A stretch of 64,000 nt of DNA from Uloborus plumipes (Eukaryota; Arthropoda; Arachnida; Araneae; Uloboridae): assembly GCA_038373865.1 (NCBI GenBank), contig JAXGGA010003004.1, positions 1-64,000 on the forward strand, given 5' to 3'. The position numbers and the translations under genes were made by a program. The notes under the pieces were generated by a model. It saw only the letters and a list, made by a program, of their open reading frames with translations. It was not told where the DNA came from and made no database searches. Shown piece after piece: positions 23,346 through 35,350 of the stretch. Position 1 is the stretch's first letter, and every line of letters starts with the position of its first letter.

Positions 23346-24984
23346 AATTGACTTTCAAACTCTTCCTTTTAATCTTGCTGACTATTATCTTGTTCGTTTT
23401 ATTGCCCAAGGGATTACGTTTGTGAATGCAGCAGTGGCTTGTTTTGTTATGCTGTTAAATCTAGTCGGAATTGTTGAGAGCTTAAAAGCAATATTGACAA
23501 AATCTTGCCTTTCTTATGCTGTGTTAAACTTGATGCTTGTTCATCTTATCATGCCAAGAACTCGTAGTGTGATAAGTGTCTTATTATTTTTTATGGGACT
23601 CAAGAATGGTTTCCAAGCATTCTTGGCTTTGTCGTGCAAATTATGATTCGAGTAAGTGTTATAATGTGCAAATATGGTCTGATGTATTGAATTTGTAAAT
23701 ATGGCTTGATAAATGATTTGAATAAGGGTACCGTTAGCTTATGATGACGATGGCCTTTTTATGTAAATGGTGATAATGTGCATATCGAAAAACTGCATAC
23801 TGCGCAGAGGAAAAGTATTTCTCTTAACTGTTACGTTTTAATAATAATAATAATAACGCACATATTTTGCAATTTATTTATTAGTTATTTTCATGTGATA
23901 TTTTCTTTGGGTGTAAGTAAAAGTAGGCATCTCTTGGTACTCTTGTTTTTTCGTATCAGATCATTACATCTTCAATTAAGGCATGATGATTTATGAACAG
24001 GCCTTCTTTTTTTCATGAAACACTTTATTTCTTTTATTTTATATAGTAGTTTTCAAGAAATAATTTCCTAGCTTCTATCGGTTCTGTTGCTACATCTCGC
24101 TATTCTTAAAATTTCAAAAAGAAGAGATGATAACTCGGATTTTTCTTTTGCTTTTAGCTGTTGAATTTTTAAAGAAATTAGTATTACATAGAATAAATTG
24201 TAGGTGTTTTTCTGAACTTTTGTAGCCTTAAAGAGTTGATTAATAAACAGTTTGCTGCTTTCTTTAAAAACGGATACTGCAGCTATTTTAACTAACTTTT
24301 CATTGAGCCTAGTAGTTTGCAAAGCTGTGCTAGTTTCTGTCACTTCTGTATTATGTTAATTAGTCTTAAGTTAAGAAATGGTAATACCTTTTATATGTTC
24401 AATTTTCGAGGAACTGTGTATCGCCAACCTATTACTGAAATTTTACCGTGGCTTTTTTTTTTAATTTATAATTTTAACAAGCGGTTGTAGGCTAAGAGTT
24501 AGTAAGCACTTAAGAAATCTGAACTTCGAGCAGCGGCGCCGACTTAAGCTTTAATAACATAGGAGCTAATTGACATATTTAAAGCTCAAGGTTTCTTAAT
24601 CAACTGTAGCAACTTTGATTGCTGCAGTAAGAATTGAACTTGATGTAGAAGCAAAGAAGACCTTATTTCGCGGTAAAAACATTGAGCTAGTATTTTATTA
24701 TTACATATTTCTTATTATTTTTCCCCTGTGCTCTACATAAAACATTTCCAGTGTTAAAAATAAGCGGTCGTTAGCTTCATTTTGAGACCAAATATTTCGA
24801 TTTAACGCCTAGATTTCCTACCCAGTGCATCAATAGGAGGCCTAAAGTTTTTTATTGCAGCAAAGCTTTTCTTTCTTTCCTGACACATTGTTATTGAGGC
24901 CCACGATTGATGTGAAGAATAAATTGTAAAGGTAATTTTAGAATATAACCAATTTTATCTTTGTAAATAATAATTATCTTCTGT

Positions 24985-25015
<31 letters not shown>

Positions 25016-25414
25016 TTCTATCAGCAAAATGTGAAATTTCTATTTAATATATTTTCCAAGAATATATTTGACTAATTTAAAACGGTACCTAGGTTGTTTA
25101 TTTTGTCGCCTAAAAATTTAGACTTCACGATGACGACTAAAATTTAAATTCTTATTTCTTACACTGCGTACTTCCAAATTTCAATTACATATGTTTACTC
25201 GAATGAACTTTATAGAAGCCGTCAAAGAGTAACTTCAATTATAAGCACCGACTGAAGTCCCTGCTGCCACCCTTCATTAAGTCGAAAAGCAACTTCTATC
25301 TAAATTAAATGAAAAACGAAGAAAAAAAACTACGGCGCTTTGTGCAACATTTAAAACAAAAAGAAAATAGCACTGCGAATTCAGTTTTTGAGAAATAAAA
25401 AATAAAGCACCATC
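23346..25414. other. AT-rich sequence, no supported gene
   Basis: Contains a 17-24 bp TA microsatellite at about 24990-25014 and a direct short duplication near 23662-23715 (AAATATGG..TGAT). The segment 25125-25165, containing ATTTAAATTCTTAT, resembles 38738-38770, so a dispersed low-copy repeat is likely. Small frames (74 codons at 23422, 91 codons at 24068 minus) have no recognisable family. Confidence 0.4.
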
Positions 25415-25633
25415 CGAATATCCAATCAGAGTTGTCCACAAATGGAAAATAAATTTAAAATGTTTCCATTGGTCAAAAACGCACCCCTCCCTCTCCAGTC
25501 GAGTTTTTGTTAGTATTATTGAACTTTAGATTTCTTTTGATTTCAACCGACGTTCCTTGCCCTTTGCTGAGGCAGTCTGTTTCATTCTTGTCTTGCATTG
25601 TAAGCCATCATGAACGGACGCAGATATTTTCGG
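25415..25633 (+). promoter_or_regulatory. Candidate promoter and 8-codon first exon
   Basis: Within 200 bp lie CCAATCA (25422-25428), the inverse CCATTGG (25467-25472 region) and a CACCC-type box CGCACCCCTCCC (about 25480-25491), followed by a pyrimidine-rich stretch and an ATG at 25610. The ATG is preceded by an in-frame TAA. Eight codons (MNGRRYFR) end at a good donor, CGG|GTAAGA at 25633/25634, so phase 0 splicing to a downstream exon is possible. No downstream exon was identified, and the peptide is too short for homology. Inference only. Confidence 0.3.
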
Positions 25634-25784
25634 GTAAGAATGTAACATTTTAATGTGATATTTTGTAATTTAAAGCAAAGAGACCAACAACGCAAGTGAT
25701 GAGTTTAAGTTCTGAATTATTTGTAATTAATATTATTAATTACCTCATTAATTACATGCAATGTACCTCATTAATTATTCATTT

Positions 25785-26690
25785 ATCCTACACTGGATGT
25801 GCTCATATGGTTGTATTTCATTTGCTTAAAACTTATAATAGCTTTAAGGTATAATTTTATTTGTTTTAAACTAATTATTTTTCATTGATTGCTTCAATAA
25901 AAGCATTTCGATAGTAATTAATTTTTTGAAGGTATTTTCGGTCCTTTGGTCAGAGATTAGCTGACTACCATATTGCTTACATTTTTATTTTTATAGTATT
26001 GCAGTGTATTAATATTTATGTAAATTCTGATATTAATTGTAATTAATCTTATTATTAATTATCTAATTAACACGTTGGGAGCGCATGAACTCTTGGAAGG
26101 ACGGCAACGGGTTCACGTAGCGGGCGACTGTTCTCTTGGGGGAAAACTTTAAATTTTCACAATTGAATATTTGTAAAACAATTTTTAATTTTTTTCCCTT
26201 TATCTTCATTAAAAATGGAGTGGAATTGGTAAGTTAGACAACAAAAATTTTTTTCAGCCCGATGGTGGTTACCATTGTCATGAGGTCAGCATTGAACGTG
26301 TTAATAATATGTCTTGAACTGTATGTCCTCATATAGGTGTATATTATTTGTTTTAAACTAATATAATAGCTTTGATGTGTCCATTAATTTGTTTTAAACT
26401 AATAATTTTCTATTGATTGCTTTCATAAAAGTTTTTCGATTGTCATTAAGCTTTCAAAGTTATTGTTGGTCTTCTAGTCAGAAACTAGCAAACTACCTCA
26501 TTGCTTACATTTTTAATTACTGTGTATAGTTTATAATTATTTTATAGTAATTCAATTTATTGATAATTATTATTGTAAATTTTGGTATAATTGTATATTT
26601 TAATTAATTGATAATTTAGTAATTTGTCCTAAACTGGATGTTCTCGTACGGGTGTATTTTATTTATTTTAAACTAATTACACTAGTCTAC
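25785..26690. repeat. About 300 bp tandem repeat, 2.2 units, interrupted by a transposon
   Basis: Units start near 25785 (CCTACACTGGATGTGCTCAT), 26312 (TTGAACTGTATGTCCTCATA) and 26626 (CCTAAACTGGATGTTCTCGT). Units 1 and 2 then share TTTTAAACTAAT..TTTTCATTGATTGCTT, a TCGAT phrase, GGTC..TAGTCAGA and CATTGCTTACATTTTTA. Unit 1 carries the TTAA element 26067-26304 close to its end. Without it, unit 1 is about 290 bp and unit 2 about 314 bp. Confidence 0.75.
26067..26304 (+). mobile_element. TTAA-flanked non-autonomous DNA transposon, copy 2
   Basis: The 238 bp element starts TTAACACGTTGGGAGCGCAT and ends CAGCATTGAACGTGTTAA. It is the same family as 7033-7290 (inverted) and 36756-36988 (same orientation). 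It interrupts unit 1 of a tandem repeat; the matching place in unit 2 reads TTAGTAATTTGTC where this copy is followed by TTAATAATATGTC. That is consistent with insertion into a single TTAA and duplication of it. Confidence 0.88.
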
Positions 26691-28635
26691 TAGAAATGTT
26701 TTTTTTTTTTTTTTTTTTAATAGTGAAAAATGCCCGATCTCAGTGTAAAATGATGCTCTGAATACAAATATGTAAATAGTTTTTCTCCATAACACATACA
26801 TTTGTTGCGACATTCTACTGAAGTTTAAAAGAAATGCGCTTGTTCACGTGCATGATTAATACTAAAATGATGATAAAAAAAATTAACTATTGTTTATTTC
26901 TTTATGTATTTGGCAACAGAAACATACCTATTGGGCGTTTAGCATTAGTCAGCAAGCATTTGTTCTCTTGGACAATGGGAAGCCCTCCAAAGATGCGTTT
27001 TTAGCTTGCCAACAATAATACCCAAAAAATTTAGTTTTAAGTATTCAAATCCAGCACCAGTGTTATCAATAGTCTTCACAAGATTTTTGTAAATGCGTAA
27101 TTTAATACATAAAGCCTAAAAGATTCCGCGTTTTGTTTCTCTATGCAATCCTCAAAGGAAGTTTATTTAAATTTTGTTTTTTGTTTGTAAAGTGTTCCCG
27201 GCTGTGTAATTCCGTCGGCAGAGCCTGGTTACTGAAAATGCTCACATGAGCAGTAGACAATAGCGAGCATTCGGGAAAATGATCGTGTCTGTAACATGAA
27301 ATCGTCAAAATAAGCATGAACCGCTCTCAATCATGATATACCCATACAAAACTATTCGTGTGTGTGTCCTTTCTCTTTCAGTTTATATTAAGAATTGGGG
27401 AAATATTAATCTGTGTTCATTAGCAATGACCGTATTTTTTTTATAACTCAAAAGATTTTCTGAATCCTGCCGCTGAAAAGTCAAAAATGCCGATTCTAGT
27501 CAATTTACTGAGTATTAACCCCCCCCCCCGGTAAAACGTGTGACACTATGAAGTTAAAATACTAGACATAAATTTCTTGTTAAGAGGTGCGCTGAGTTTC
27601 TCTATGGATGGGGCCCATTTAGTTGCTGGGGCTTCTCTGGAAACGATATATTGAAATGAGAACTCGGCCAAATAAGCGAAGCGATCTTGTATAGAGTGTA
27701 CAGTGTGAGAAAAATGAACGTGAACTAAGAACCTAGTCATTATTATTATTAGTATCTTTTTTTTTTGTTTTGTTTTGTTCTTATTAATTGAAGTTAGTTA
27801 CAATAGTTAATCACAGTTTATTTTAGTCAAAATAAAAGATTCAAAAATCCGAATTTATCGACTAAATAAAGTCGTTGGAGGAGAGGGCGTATCCTATTCA
27901 TCCCGTCTGTGGGTTACAATTTTATCAACTATTCTTGTACCCTAAGGCTAAAGTTACAACAGCAACTGTTTAGGAAAGTCCATCATAGGTCGTGGTGCAC
28001 TATGGACATGGTTTGAGTGACTCTGATCTTGCTTCAGTTTCAGCCAGTCAAAACCGTCAAACTTCCAAGTTCATATTTCCTCCAATATTGTTTTTGGTAA
28101 TCCTCTAGCTTGATAAAATAGATGCTTCACTGATGATCGATATAAGTTGTAGTGTTATGTACCGGTTATGTAAAATTTATTTTTATATCTATATATCTCC
28201 ATTGTAAATGCATAGTCATGGTTGAATTTTATTATTTTTACCGACATTAGTAGATTTTTTATTGAGATTATAAGTAACGTACCAGAAAAAAAGAAAAAAT
28301 AGCCTACCTGCAAAAATAAGCGGATTATATAAAACACTCGGTCGGTTTTGCGGCTATTAAATCAAAGGGACCTGCTTGTCTACTGGTGGATTGATCTCTT
28401 TTGGTTGATTTCCGATGAAAATTGTCCTCCACAAAGTTTCAATTAATCTTCTTCATTGCGTTAGAGGGAAAAAATGCAATAACGCTACCCATTACAAAGT
28501 TTTCCCATCTCCCAACAAAACAACTCTTGTAAATTATTGGAACGGAACTGCTCTACAAAGTTTCCGATTTGTGTCAGAAAACACCTCAATTTTCATTAAG
28601 GAAACGATTGTGTAGCATCTTGCCCTTTAAAGGTA
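26691..28635. other. AT-rich sequence, no supported gene
   Basis: Contains T runs (26699-26719), an 11-base C run at 27519-27529 and no bounded element. The 60-66 codon frames are unsupported. Confidence 0.4.
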
Positions 28636-28639
28636 CCCA

Positions 28640-28908
28640 TCGGGCTGTAGTAAACTAAAAGGACATCTTGGCGTTATGCTTTGCTGGCCGCTGAAGGTAA
28701 TGCGCATGCGTTGATGATTGTCACGTCGGTTATCGCGCAATTATGATTGCGGTGGGAATGCCGACTTTTGTTTGATTGCGATTATTCCGTCACGGGTGAG
28801 TACCGTCACCAAAACCATTGTCCTCCTGCGCATGAACCAGAAGCGAGGATGCACTTTCTTTTTCCCTTCTCGTAGTGATCCCTTTCTTCGGTTTATTTGA
28901 GCCTCAGC
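28640..28908 (+). promoter_or_regulatory. Candidate CpG-type promoter with NRF-1 and CRE-like sites
   Basis: The segment is markedly richer in GC and CpG than its surroundings. It contains TGCGCATGCG at 28701-28710 (NRF-1 core, identical to the site at 151-160), a second half-like CTGCGCATGA at 28826-28835, GTCACGTCGG at about 28720-28729 and CCGTCACGGG near 28788-28797 (CRE/ATF-like cores). A pyrimidine tract, CACTTTCTTTTTCCCTTCTC, at about 28852-28872 could be a TOP-like start. An ATG and a strong donor follow (next entry). Motif identity is seen; promoter function is inferred. Confidence 0.45.
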
Positions 28909-28965
28909 ATGGCTACTGCTTATACCTGTCGCGCTTTTATGCAAAGTGATAACCCGCTGTCAAAC
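28909..28965 (+). CDS. Candidate first coding exon, 19 codons, unknown gene
   Basis: An ATG in fair context (CAGCATGG) opens a frame reading MATAYTCRAFMQSDNPLSN and ends exactly at AAC|GTAAGT (28965/28966), a near-consensus donor, in phase 0. It lies 40-270 bp downstream of a CpG-rich, NRF-1-containing segment. Past the donor the sequence becomes AT-rich with a TA microsatellite, as expected for an intron. No domain is visible in so short a peptide; I do not recognise the gene and did not find a next exon in the window. It could be a mitochondria-related or housekeeping gene if the NRF-1 site is real, but that is speculation. Confidence 0.4.
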
Positions 28966-29030
28966 GTAAGTTTTTTTCCTCCGATTATTTATATTTGTTC
29001 TCACATTTGTATATCTTGTGAAATCCCTTC

Positions 29031-29032
<2 letters not shown>

Positions 29033-29071
<39 letters not shown>
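29033..29071. repeat. (TA)n microsatellite
   Basis: About 19 uninterrupted TA units, ending seven bases before the Tigger-like element that follows. Confidence 0.95.
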
Positions 29072-29073
<2 letters not shown>

Positions 29074-29077
29074 TGTG

Positions 29078-29521
29078 TACAGTAGAGCTTTGTTTATTCG
29101 GAGCTCCGGATAATCCAGTTCAGATTTTCTGAAAGTGGAACACAAATTGAAACGAGACTGGAAATATTACTCACGCTTTCCGTAATTTTTTTAAAACTTG
29201 TCGTAGGTCGATTTTAAACTGGTAGACCCCTAAAGTAGCCGATTGGCAGTAATAAAATGCTTGTCCCTTGTTGTTTTTGTTTTGATTAAGGTGTGTTGAG
29301 CCGCTTATTTTCAGATCCCTTCTTTCTTAGCAAAAAAAAATTTCATTGGAAAAAAAAAATGTGTGTTAAATCTCTTCTTTTGATGTAGCTATCTGAATGT
29401 TTTAATAATTTTAAAGTGAACGCTGAAACTTTCCAAATAATATAAAAATTAGACAGTTTAAAATTTTAGTTTAATCTAGATTGTGTTTCTAATTATTCCG
29501 AATTAACTAGACTCTACTGTA
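29078..29521. mobile_element. Tigger/pogo-like MITE, 444 bp
   Basis: The left end TACAGTAGAGCTTTGTTTAT, followed by TCGGA, matches the inverse of the right end, TACAGTAGAGTCTAGTTAAT followed by TCGGA. An inner CCGGATAATCC near 29107-29117 recurs in related elements here. TA duplicates flank it. The interior shows no coding capacity. It resembles the fragment at 36553-36615. Confidence 0.8.
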
Positions 29522-30449
29522 ATTATGAATATAGTATTTATTTAATGTCTTTCAACGAAAAAATTATTGTAATATTTTTACAATTCTGCTCTGTGAAATC
29601 AGAAAATTTCGTTTCAACTGCGGGATTCACGTTTATATTGATCATTTTAAGTATTTCTTTACATATTGTATACACAAAACAACCTATAGGCGTATTTTTT
29701 TACATTTTAAGTAAAGTAAGTGATTGAAAGTAATATATATATATATATATATATTTTTTTAAGTTCGTCTTCTGCTGTAATTGGGCAATTAATATTCCTT
29801 GATTGTGGTGTGACGCGTTCTCCATATTTTTACGTCATAGTGAGAATTTGTTTTGTTAATTTTTGAGGTTCCAAATATTGAATCATTGTTATATTCAAAA
29901 TTTTAAAATATAGATACATTTTTATTGCGATCCAAATCTTATAATTAATAACTAATTGTCTGATTTTCTATCAAAAAGTCTAACCAAATCTATATGTATG
30001 TGTGTGTGTTTGTTTGACATTTTCATGTTAAACACATTCCTGAATTAATCTTTTAGTAATAAATATTTTAATATTTTCCTAGTATAATAATACGGGCTTG
30101 AGTTACAAATAATTGCTCCTTTATGTATTCATTCCACTCCAGACTTTGTATTTGATTTGAGCATAAACAATTAAGAATAAACGTCCTATTCTTTGAAATG
30201 CACCAGAAACAATTTTAGTCACGACCAACATGCTTATTAAGCTTGAATTGACCAACACGTACTTGAATTTGGGTGTACAGCAGGGAAGAATTATGTTTAA
30301 ATGCTCCTAATATAATAATTATAAAACCTCTTCCCCCAAGCACGTGCATGTCACAATGTGTACAAGTGAATTCAAACAACGGCAAAAAAGGAGGCCAATT
30401 ACCTCGGAGGATAATTTCTCTTGTAGAAAGAGGTAATGAGAGCTTATTC
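29522..30449. other. AT-rich sequence, nothing recognised
   Basis: A TA microsatellite lies at about 29733-29753. No bounded repeat or gene. A 79-codon frame at 30273-30512 is not supported. Confidence 0.4.
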
Positions 30450-31145
30450 TATTGTTTGAAATATTCTGATATTTTGCTAATCTGCTTTATAGCAAGTGCT
30501 TGTGAGAAATAATTAGGTGTTCTTCTCTAAGTGCTGACTTTATTTGTTTATTATTTTGCTCGTAAACTTTTGTAGAATTTTTTTTTATAATAATGTAAGA
30601 TTTTTATTGTAAAAGTTATGTTTATTTTTTGTGATTGATTATTTTCTTAGCCAATTTCATTTCTACCCAAACGGTTTTTATGTGCAATGTTTTGGAATCT
30701 TTATTTTTCATTTGTAAATTTCGTAACTTTCTGCTCGAAATTTGATTTTGAGTTTCCAATATCACCTAATCATGGATTGTTTATAATTTATTATTTAGCG
30801 AGAGAATATCTATTAAAATATTTGTCATTGGGCGAAGAGTATTTAGAATCTGGCTTCTAGAATTATTGTAAAATACTTTTTGAAATATTCTGATATTTGG
30901 CTAATTTGCTTGTATAGTTATTGCTTGGTGAGAAACAATTTAGTGCTCTCTTCAACGGTGCTGACTTTGTTTTATCTATTTGCTCATAAAGTTTTATTGA
31001 CGTATTATTTAAAAAATAATGACATGCAAAAGTTAGTTCCATCCTTCGTGACTAAATTGTTTTTATGGTTAATTTCATCTTTGTCTCAGAAACAGTTCGT
31101 TTGGGCATTGTTTCAGAAGCTCTTAATTTTTCATCTGTAAATGTA
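30450..31145. repeat. Diverged direct duplication, units of about 280 bp
   Basis: Unit 1 (about 30450-30735) and unit 2 (about 30875-31145) share, in order, TTTGAAATATTCTGATATTT, GCTAAT.TGCTT.TATAG, TGAGAAA.AATT, GTGCTGACTTT.TTT, TTTGCTC.TAAA.TTTT, AAAAGTTA, TTAATTTCAT or CAATTTCATT, and TTTTTCATNTGTAAAT. Spacing between matching points is about 425 bp. The divergence suggests an old event. Short open frames in both units (79 and 86 codons) come from the same duplicated sequence but are not conserved as frames. Confidence 0.65.
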
Positions 31146-33370
31146 AATTCAATTCATAACATTTTGCAAGAATTTTAATTTTATTCTTCATTTAATCATT
31201 CATTATTTATCATGGTCTGATCTATCCTCATTTATTAAGGTCCTTATTCCTGTCCTTATACAAGCCGTTCACGAGGATTATTTTTAATCTGGCGAGTAGA
31301 ACCTTTTGTTCAATTTTTATGTGACGTTTTCCAAATGTAACATTTTTCTTTTAATGCTTCTAAAGTTCATTAATTTTCTCTCTCCTCTTATTTTCACTAA
31401 AACTGCTAGATATTATCAAAAGTATTCTTGGGAGAAAAAGGTCATATTTAATGAGTATTGTATCCATGAGTATGGATATTCAATTATATATCTTGCTCAC
31501 GCATTTTTTTTTTTTTTTTGCCATGTAGTACGTTATATTAAGCCATTATTTAAAAGTATCACATAATTTGCTTAAAATTTGATGATTTTTCATAGATTTT
31601 AAATGTAAACAGTTCATTAATTAAACATTAATCATTTTTATGACTAGCTAAACTGAAACATGGGAAGAAAAATGTCCCATTGCGTCTACAGGCATTGAGT
31701 ATTAGATTTTTGAATTGTAAATGTTTTTTTTTTTTTTTTTTAATTTAACTTCATAAGGTAAAGTTGTTATGTATGAAAATTTCAATACTTCCCTTATGTG
31801 ATTAAAATATTTTTCAACATGCCGTCGTACTGAAGAAACAGTATATTTGCGTGCTGTTATGTGTCTGATTTAAGTGACGGGAAGAGCTTATTTGACCCTT
31901 CGGTTTCTGTTTACTGTTTACTTCGCCCAAAATTTCACAATACTGTCTGTTTGCGTATTGTGCGCCTGGCAGCACGAACGCTTCCATTTGAAAAAGGGGA
32001 GATAGGTTTAGGATGCGCACTTCCCGATGCCTTCAGTTTTTGTTCGCTTGCTACTTCCTCGTTGCATTTCCCCCCTATTTTGAGAAAGTCAGAAGAGACT
32101 TGGCGCGTGAGAAGATTCAATGGAGGTTTCGCTAAAAAATATTGGACAGTACGTGTCTAGTTGTTTTTAATTGAAGAATTGTGACGAACATTCGTTTCTG
32201 TCTCGGCAGAAGGTGTGGACAAGATTACATTAAAAACAAAACTTGGAAAATTTTATCTTTCCTAAGTCAGTTTGTTTTTAACTTTCAAGCATTGTAATAA
32301 AACTTTTCTGTTGCTACAATTATTTAAAAATAATTAGAACAAGACAAAGAAAGGAGTTCAAACTCAAACAAAGAACGTTGTCTTACTTCTGTGAAAAATC
32401 TAATGTTCCCAAAGACTCTAACGCGTGTTGTGCCAAACGGAAATTATTATTTGTCCTGCCTTGAAAATTGACAAAACTGGTCCTTTATATTGCAAAAGCT
32501 TCGATGATTGATGTATCACTTTAAAAATGTACTTTCATATTGGATTTTGCTCGAGTGAGAAAATTTCTGTTCTTCGTATTCAGGTTTCGTCAGTGATTGA
32601 ATAAGGAATTTTTGCGATTGTGCAAAATAGTAGTTACCAAAACAGACAGGGAGACTTGAGTCTAATTAAGTTAATGCCTTTGTAATAACGTTTCTGTAAT
32701 ATCCCATTAGAATCCCTACTCTAGATATTGTAATTATTTTTGAACGATTTCTTACTTCTTTGTCCAAGTGAAAATACTGGAAGTACGGACTGCCACTCAA
32801 GTGGATTAAAGATCCTCCGGCTTCGCTAGATTAACCAGGAATCGCACTTGACCGACCCAGGCAGTAGTCATTAAAGAAATACGCTGGGCGTTAACTCAAG
32901 TGCTCAACTATTAATGAGTAATAATTTGGGTCATTGTCGTGTCGTAAGCGATGTATTAACTTGATTTTTGCTAACGATTTTTTACATGAAATTTTAAATC
33001 GTATCTTCTTCCGGTACAGTTTGCTTATTGAGATTTTTGATAATTTGAATAACATATTCAACTGTGATTCTCAGTGGAAGAAAGAAGGGTGGAAAATCAA
33101 AATTATCTCCGTGTCTCTTGCAAAATCGATAAAGTCATTCAGGGGTATGTTTGAGTCAGTCCGGATAATTTTGCGCCACTTTCTTGAAGTTTTCTGAAGC
33201 AAATAAACTAAAGAACATGATTCCCAGTGATGCATTCTTCGGGTGAGGTCATAAAATAAGATTTCTGCTGATTATAATTTTGAAATATACTATAATGTAA
33301 AAGATATGAGGTGTTGCTAAGTTATCCGCAAACTGCCACAAAGGTAATCGGCATGACTGCAACCAAGTTA
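31146..33370. other. AT-rich sequence with one GC-richer patch at 31860-32160
   Basis: Most of the stretch holds nothing recognised; T runs lie at 31505-31519 and 31724-31740. The patch 31860-32160 is GC-richer and open on the plus strand for 99 codons (31861-32160), with overlapping minus-strand frames of 61 and 68 codons. A candidate short start, ATGGAGGTTTCG near 32119, runs into GGACA|GTACGT. Nothing is recognisable. A small patch at 32785-32905 (CACTCAAGTGGATTAAAGAT, then CTGGGCGTTAACTCAAGTGC) looks like a short repeat bounded by inverse TCAAGTG words. Confidence 0.3.
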
Positions 33371-33372
33371 TT

Positions 33373-33645
33373 ATAACTGTTTGAGCTGTTTATAAGTTGC
33401 ATCTTTAAGGATACTTGCTATCGCATTGGACTTTTCCTCGTTATTGTCGATATAAGTATTTTATATGTTTGAGCGTCGATTAATAGTTTTGCAACTGTTT
33501 GAGCTATTTCTAAGTTGTATTTCTTGGCTTCTTCCTCATTATTGTAATTCACTCCTATATTATTAATAACTGTTTGAGCTTTTTGTAAGTTGTATTTCCA
33601 AGGATGCTGCTATTATTGGCCTTTTCCTTTTCATTGTTGTGCATT
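33373..33645. repeat. Diverged tandem repeat, three units
   Basis: The phrase AACTGTTTGAGCTGTTTATAAGTTG, with variants, occurs at about 33374, 33492 and 33568. It is followed in units 1 and 3 by AGGATACTTGCTATCGCATT or AGGATGCTGCTATTATTGGC and in all by CTTTTCCTCGTTATTGT-like sequence. Spacings are about 118 and 76 bp. Confidence 0.7.
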
Positions 33646-33670
33646 ACTTTTTTCCAGTAAAGTGATGGAA

Positions 33671-33816
33671 TACAGCGAATCCTCGTTAAAACGAACTCGA
33701 AGTGACCTTTAAAATTAATATCCGAACAACAAATAATAGGAAAGGGATCGGAAATATAGTTCGCCTTAATCTGTAATTTGTTTCAAGCATGTTCGAATTA
33801 ACGAGGTTGAACTCTA
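33671..33816. mobile_element. Tigger-like MITE or remnant, 146 bp
   Basis: Left end TACAGCGAATCCTCGTTAAA, followed by ACGAAC, pairs with the right end TTCGAATTAACGAGGTTGAACTC. CCTCGTTAA and CGAAC match exactly. The TACAG..CTCGTTA style is typical of Tigger/pogo termini; the short interior has no coding capacity. Confidence 0.6.
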
Positions 33817-35307
33817 GTTTGATTTAGTTTCCATGCTGCCTGTCAGTAGTGGTTATTTTCAATAAAGACCATTTTTATTTGTTATCAATTACGAGGTTAC
33901 TACAGGAATCCATATTTCGATTCATACGCGAAACATAGATTATTCACGCGTTAATACTGAAACCCAATTCGGATTGATATAAGGATGATTTAACGCCGCT
34001 CCAATTTTGATTAGACACTCTGTAATTGTGTTAGCACCAAATTTAGCTTACTGCATCCCTTGTTTACCGATATGGTCATATAATTTTTATTTTGATTGCT
34101 GCACTATAAGGATAACTTTTACGCGTACTTACAAACAACAATTGCGAATACGATTGTAAAAGGTAATTAAATAAAGCGCTGAATATTCGAATTAAAATCG
34201 GAATTTAAAAATAAATCAGCCATTTCCTGTTCATCTACAGTTTAGTTTCATTATTCGAATTTCTTTCCCAGAGCTAGTCTCCCATAACCTTGAAACCAAC
34301 TGTGGTTTTTTAAACCATTTTTAATGCCTTTTCTTGCTTCTGCGAATTTTCTGCTTCATTGATCTGCACAAAAGAGTGAGTATCATTATTTCAGAAATTG
34401 CTGATGTTTACCTATCGTCATGATTGATTTTAATTCGGAGCTTTTGACTCCCGTCGGTTTCTTTTATCTAAAGTCATCACATTAATAAAATAAAAGGGTG
34501 GATTCAGTATTCTTGTCTTCTGAAGCTTTTTTGAATCATTGCTTCCACCCTTTTTCCCTCCTCACTCTCTCGCTCATTTCAGCGGAGTATAAGACGATTT
34601 TAAAGACATGTTTTATTTTTAATTGTATTTATTTATTTTATAGTCTGTTAATTAATTTATTTTTTGAGAATATGCATGATTATTTTGTAACTTATTCATT
34701 TTTCAAAATTTGAAGAAAAACATTTCCCTAAAAAACTTCAAAAAGTCCGCACTTAACGTTTTGAGAAATGAAACTTTTTAAGTTACATTTCTCAATTTCA
34801 TTTTTTCACCATTTCATTTAAATTACGATTTTTTTCCCCTGACAAGTGTGCTTTTAGCGCATATTTTTACGAAGAATTTAAATCATTGCTTAACAAGTGC
34901 TTTATTAGTGTATCTATGGGAGGAAAGTGTTTTATGACCTCATTTGTTAAAATTCATGATAACCCGCGCAAAATTTGGGATGGTAGGATGTGTGATAATA
35001 CAGTCAAAACCTTTCCAGTCCGTGCGTGCTTAATACAGATAAAATCTCGGAATTTTGGAACTGCCAAGTATTGTAGGTTTGTGTGTCCCCCCCCCCTCTC
35101 CCCCTTCTTTGCTAAAAAAAAAGCTTTGTTTGGTGCAGCCATTATTTGTTTCACGTGACTGCCAGCAACAAAAACTACTCGAGGGAAGGCTGTTTATTAC
35201 CTGAGATCTGTCACTGGTCTCCAAGAAGATACTATTGGCAAAATCACTGCTGAAGGCCGCGCTACCATATATCAATAGCGCTTTTATCTTTATCGGATAG
35301 GAATTTC
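33817..35307. other. AT-rich sequence, no supported gene
   Basis: It contains a 10-base C run at 35087-35096 and overlapping frames of 66-90 codons on both strands around 34886-35275, none with recognisable homology. Confidence 0.35.
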
Positions 35308-35350
35308 TTGAAAAACGTAGAAATGTATCCGAGCAGGGCGGTTGAACTTT

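Noticed and set aside
28897..29085. Open frame continuing past the candidate exon at 28909-28965 to 29085.
   Set aside because: After the GTAAGT donor the frame is a TA microsatellite (YIYIYI), so the continuation is intronic; only the part up to the donor is kept as a candidate.
32785..32905. Possible structured RNA or tRNA-like sequence (CACTCAAGTGG..CTCAAGTGCTC).
   Set aside because: I could not fold it into a recognised RNA family; the inverse TCAAGTG words are too short to support a call.
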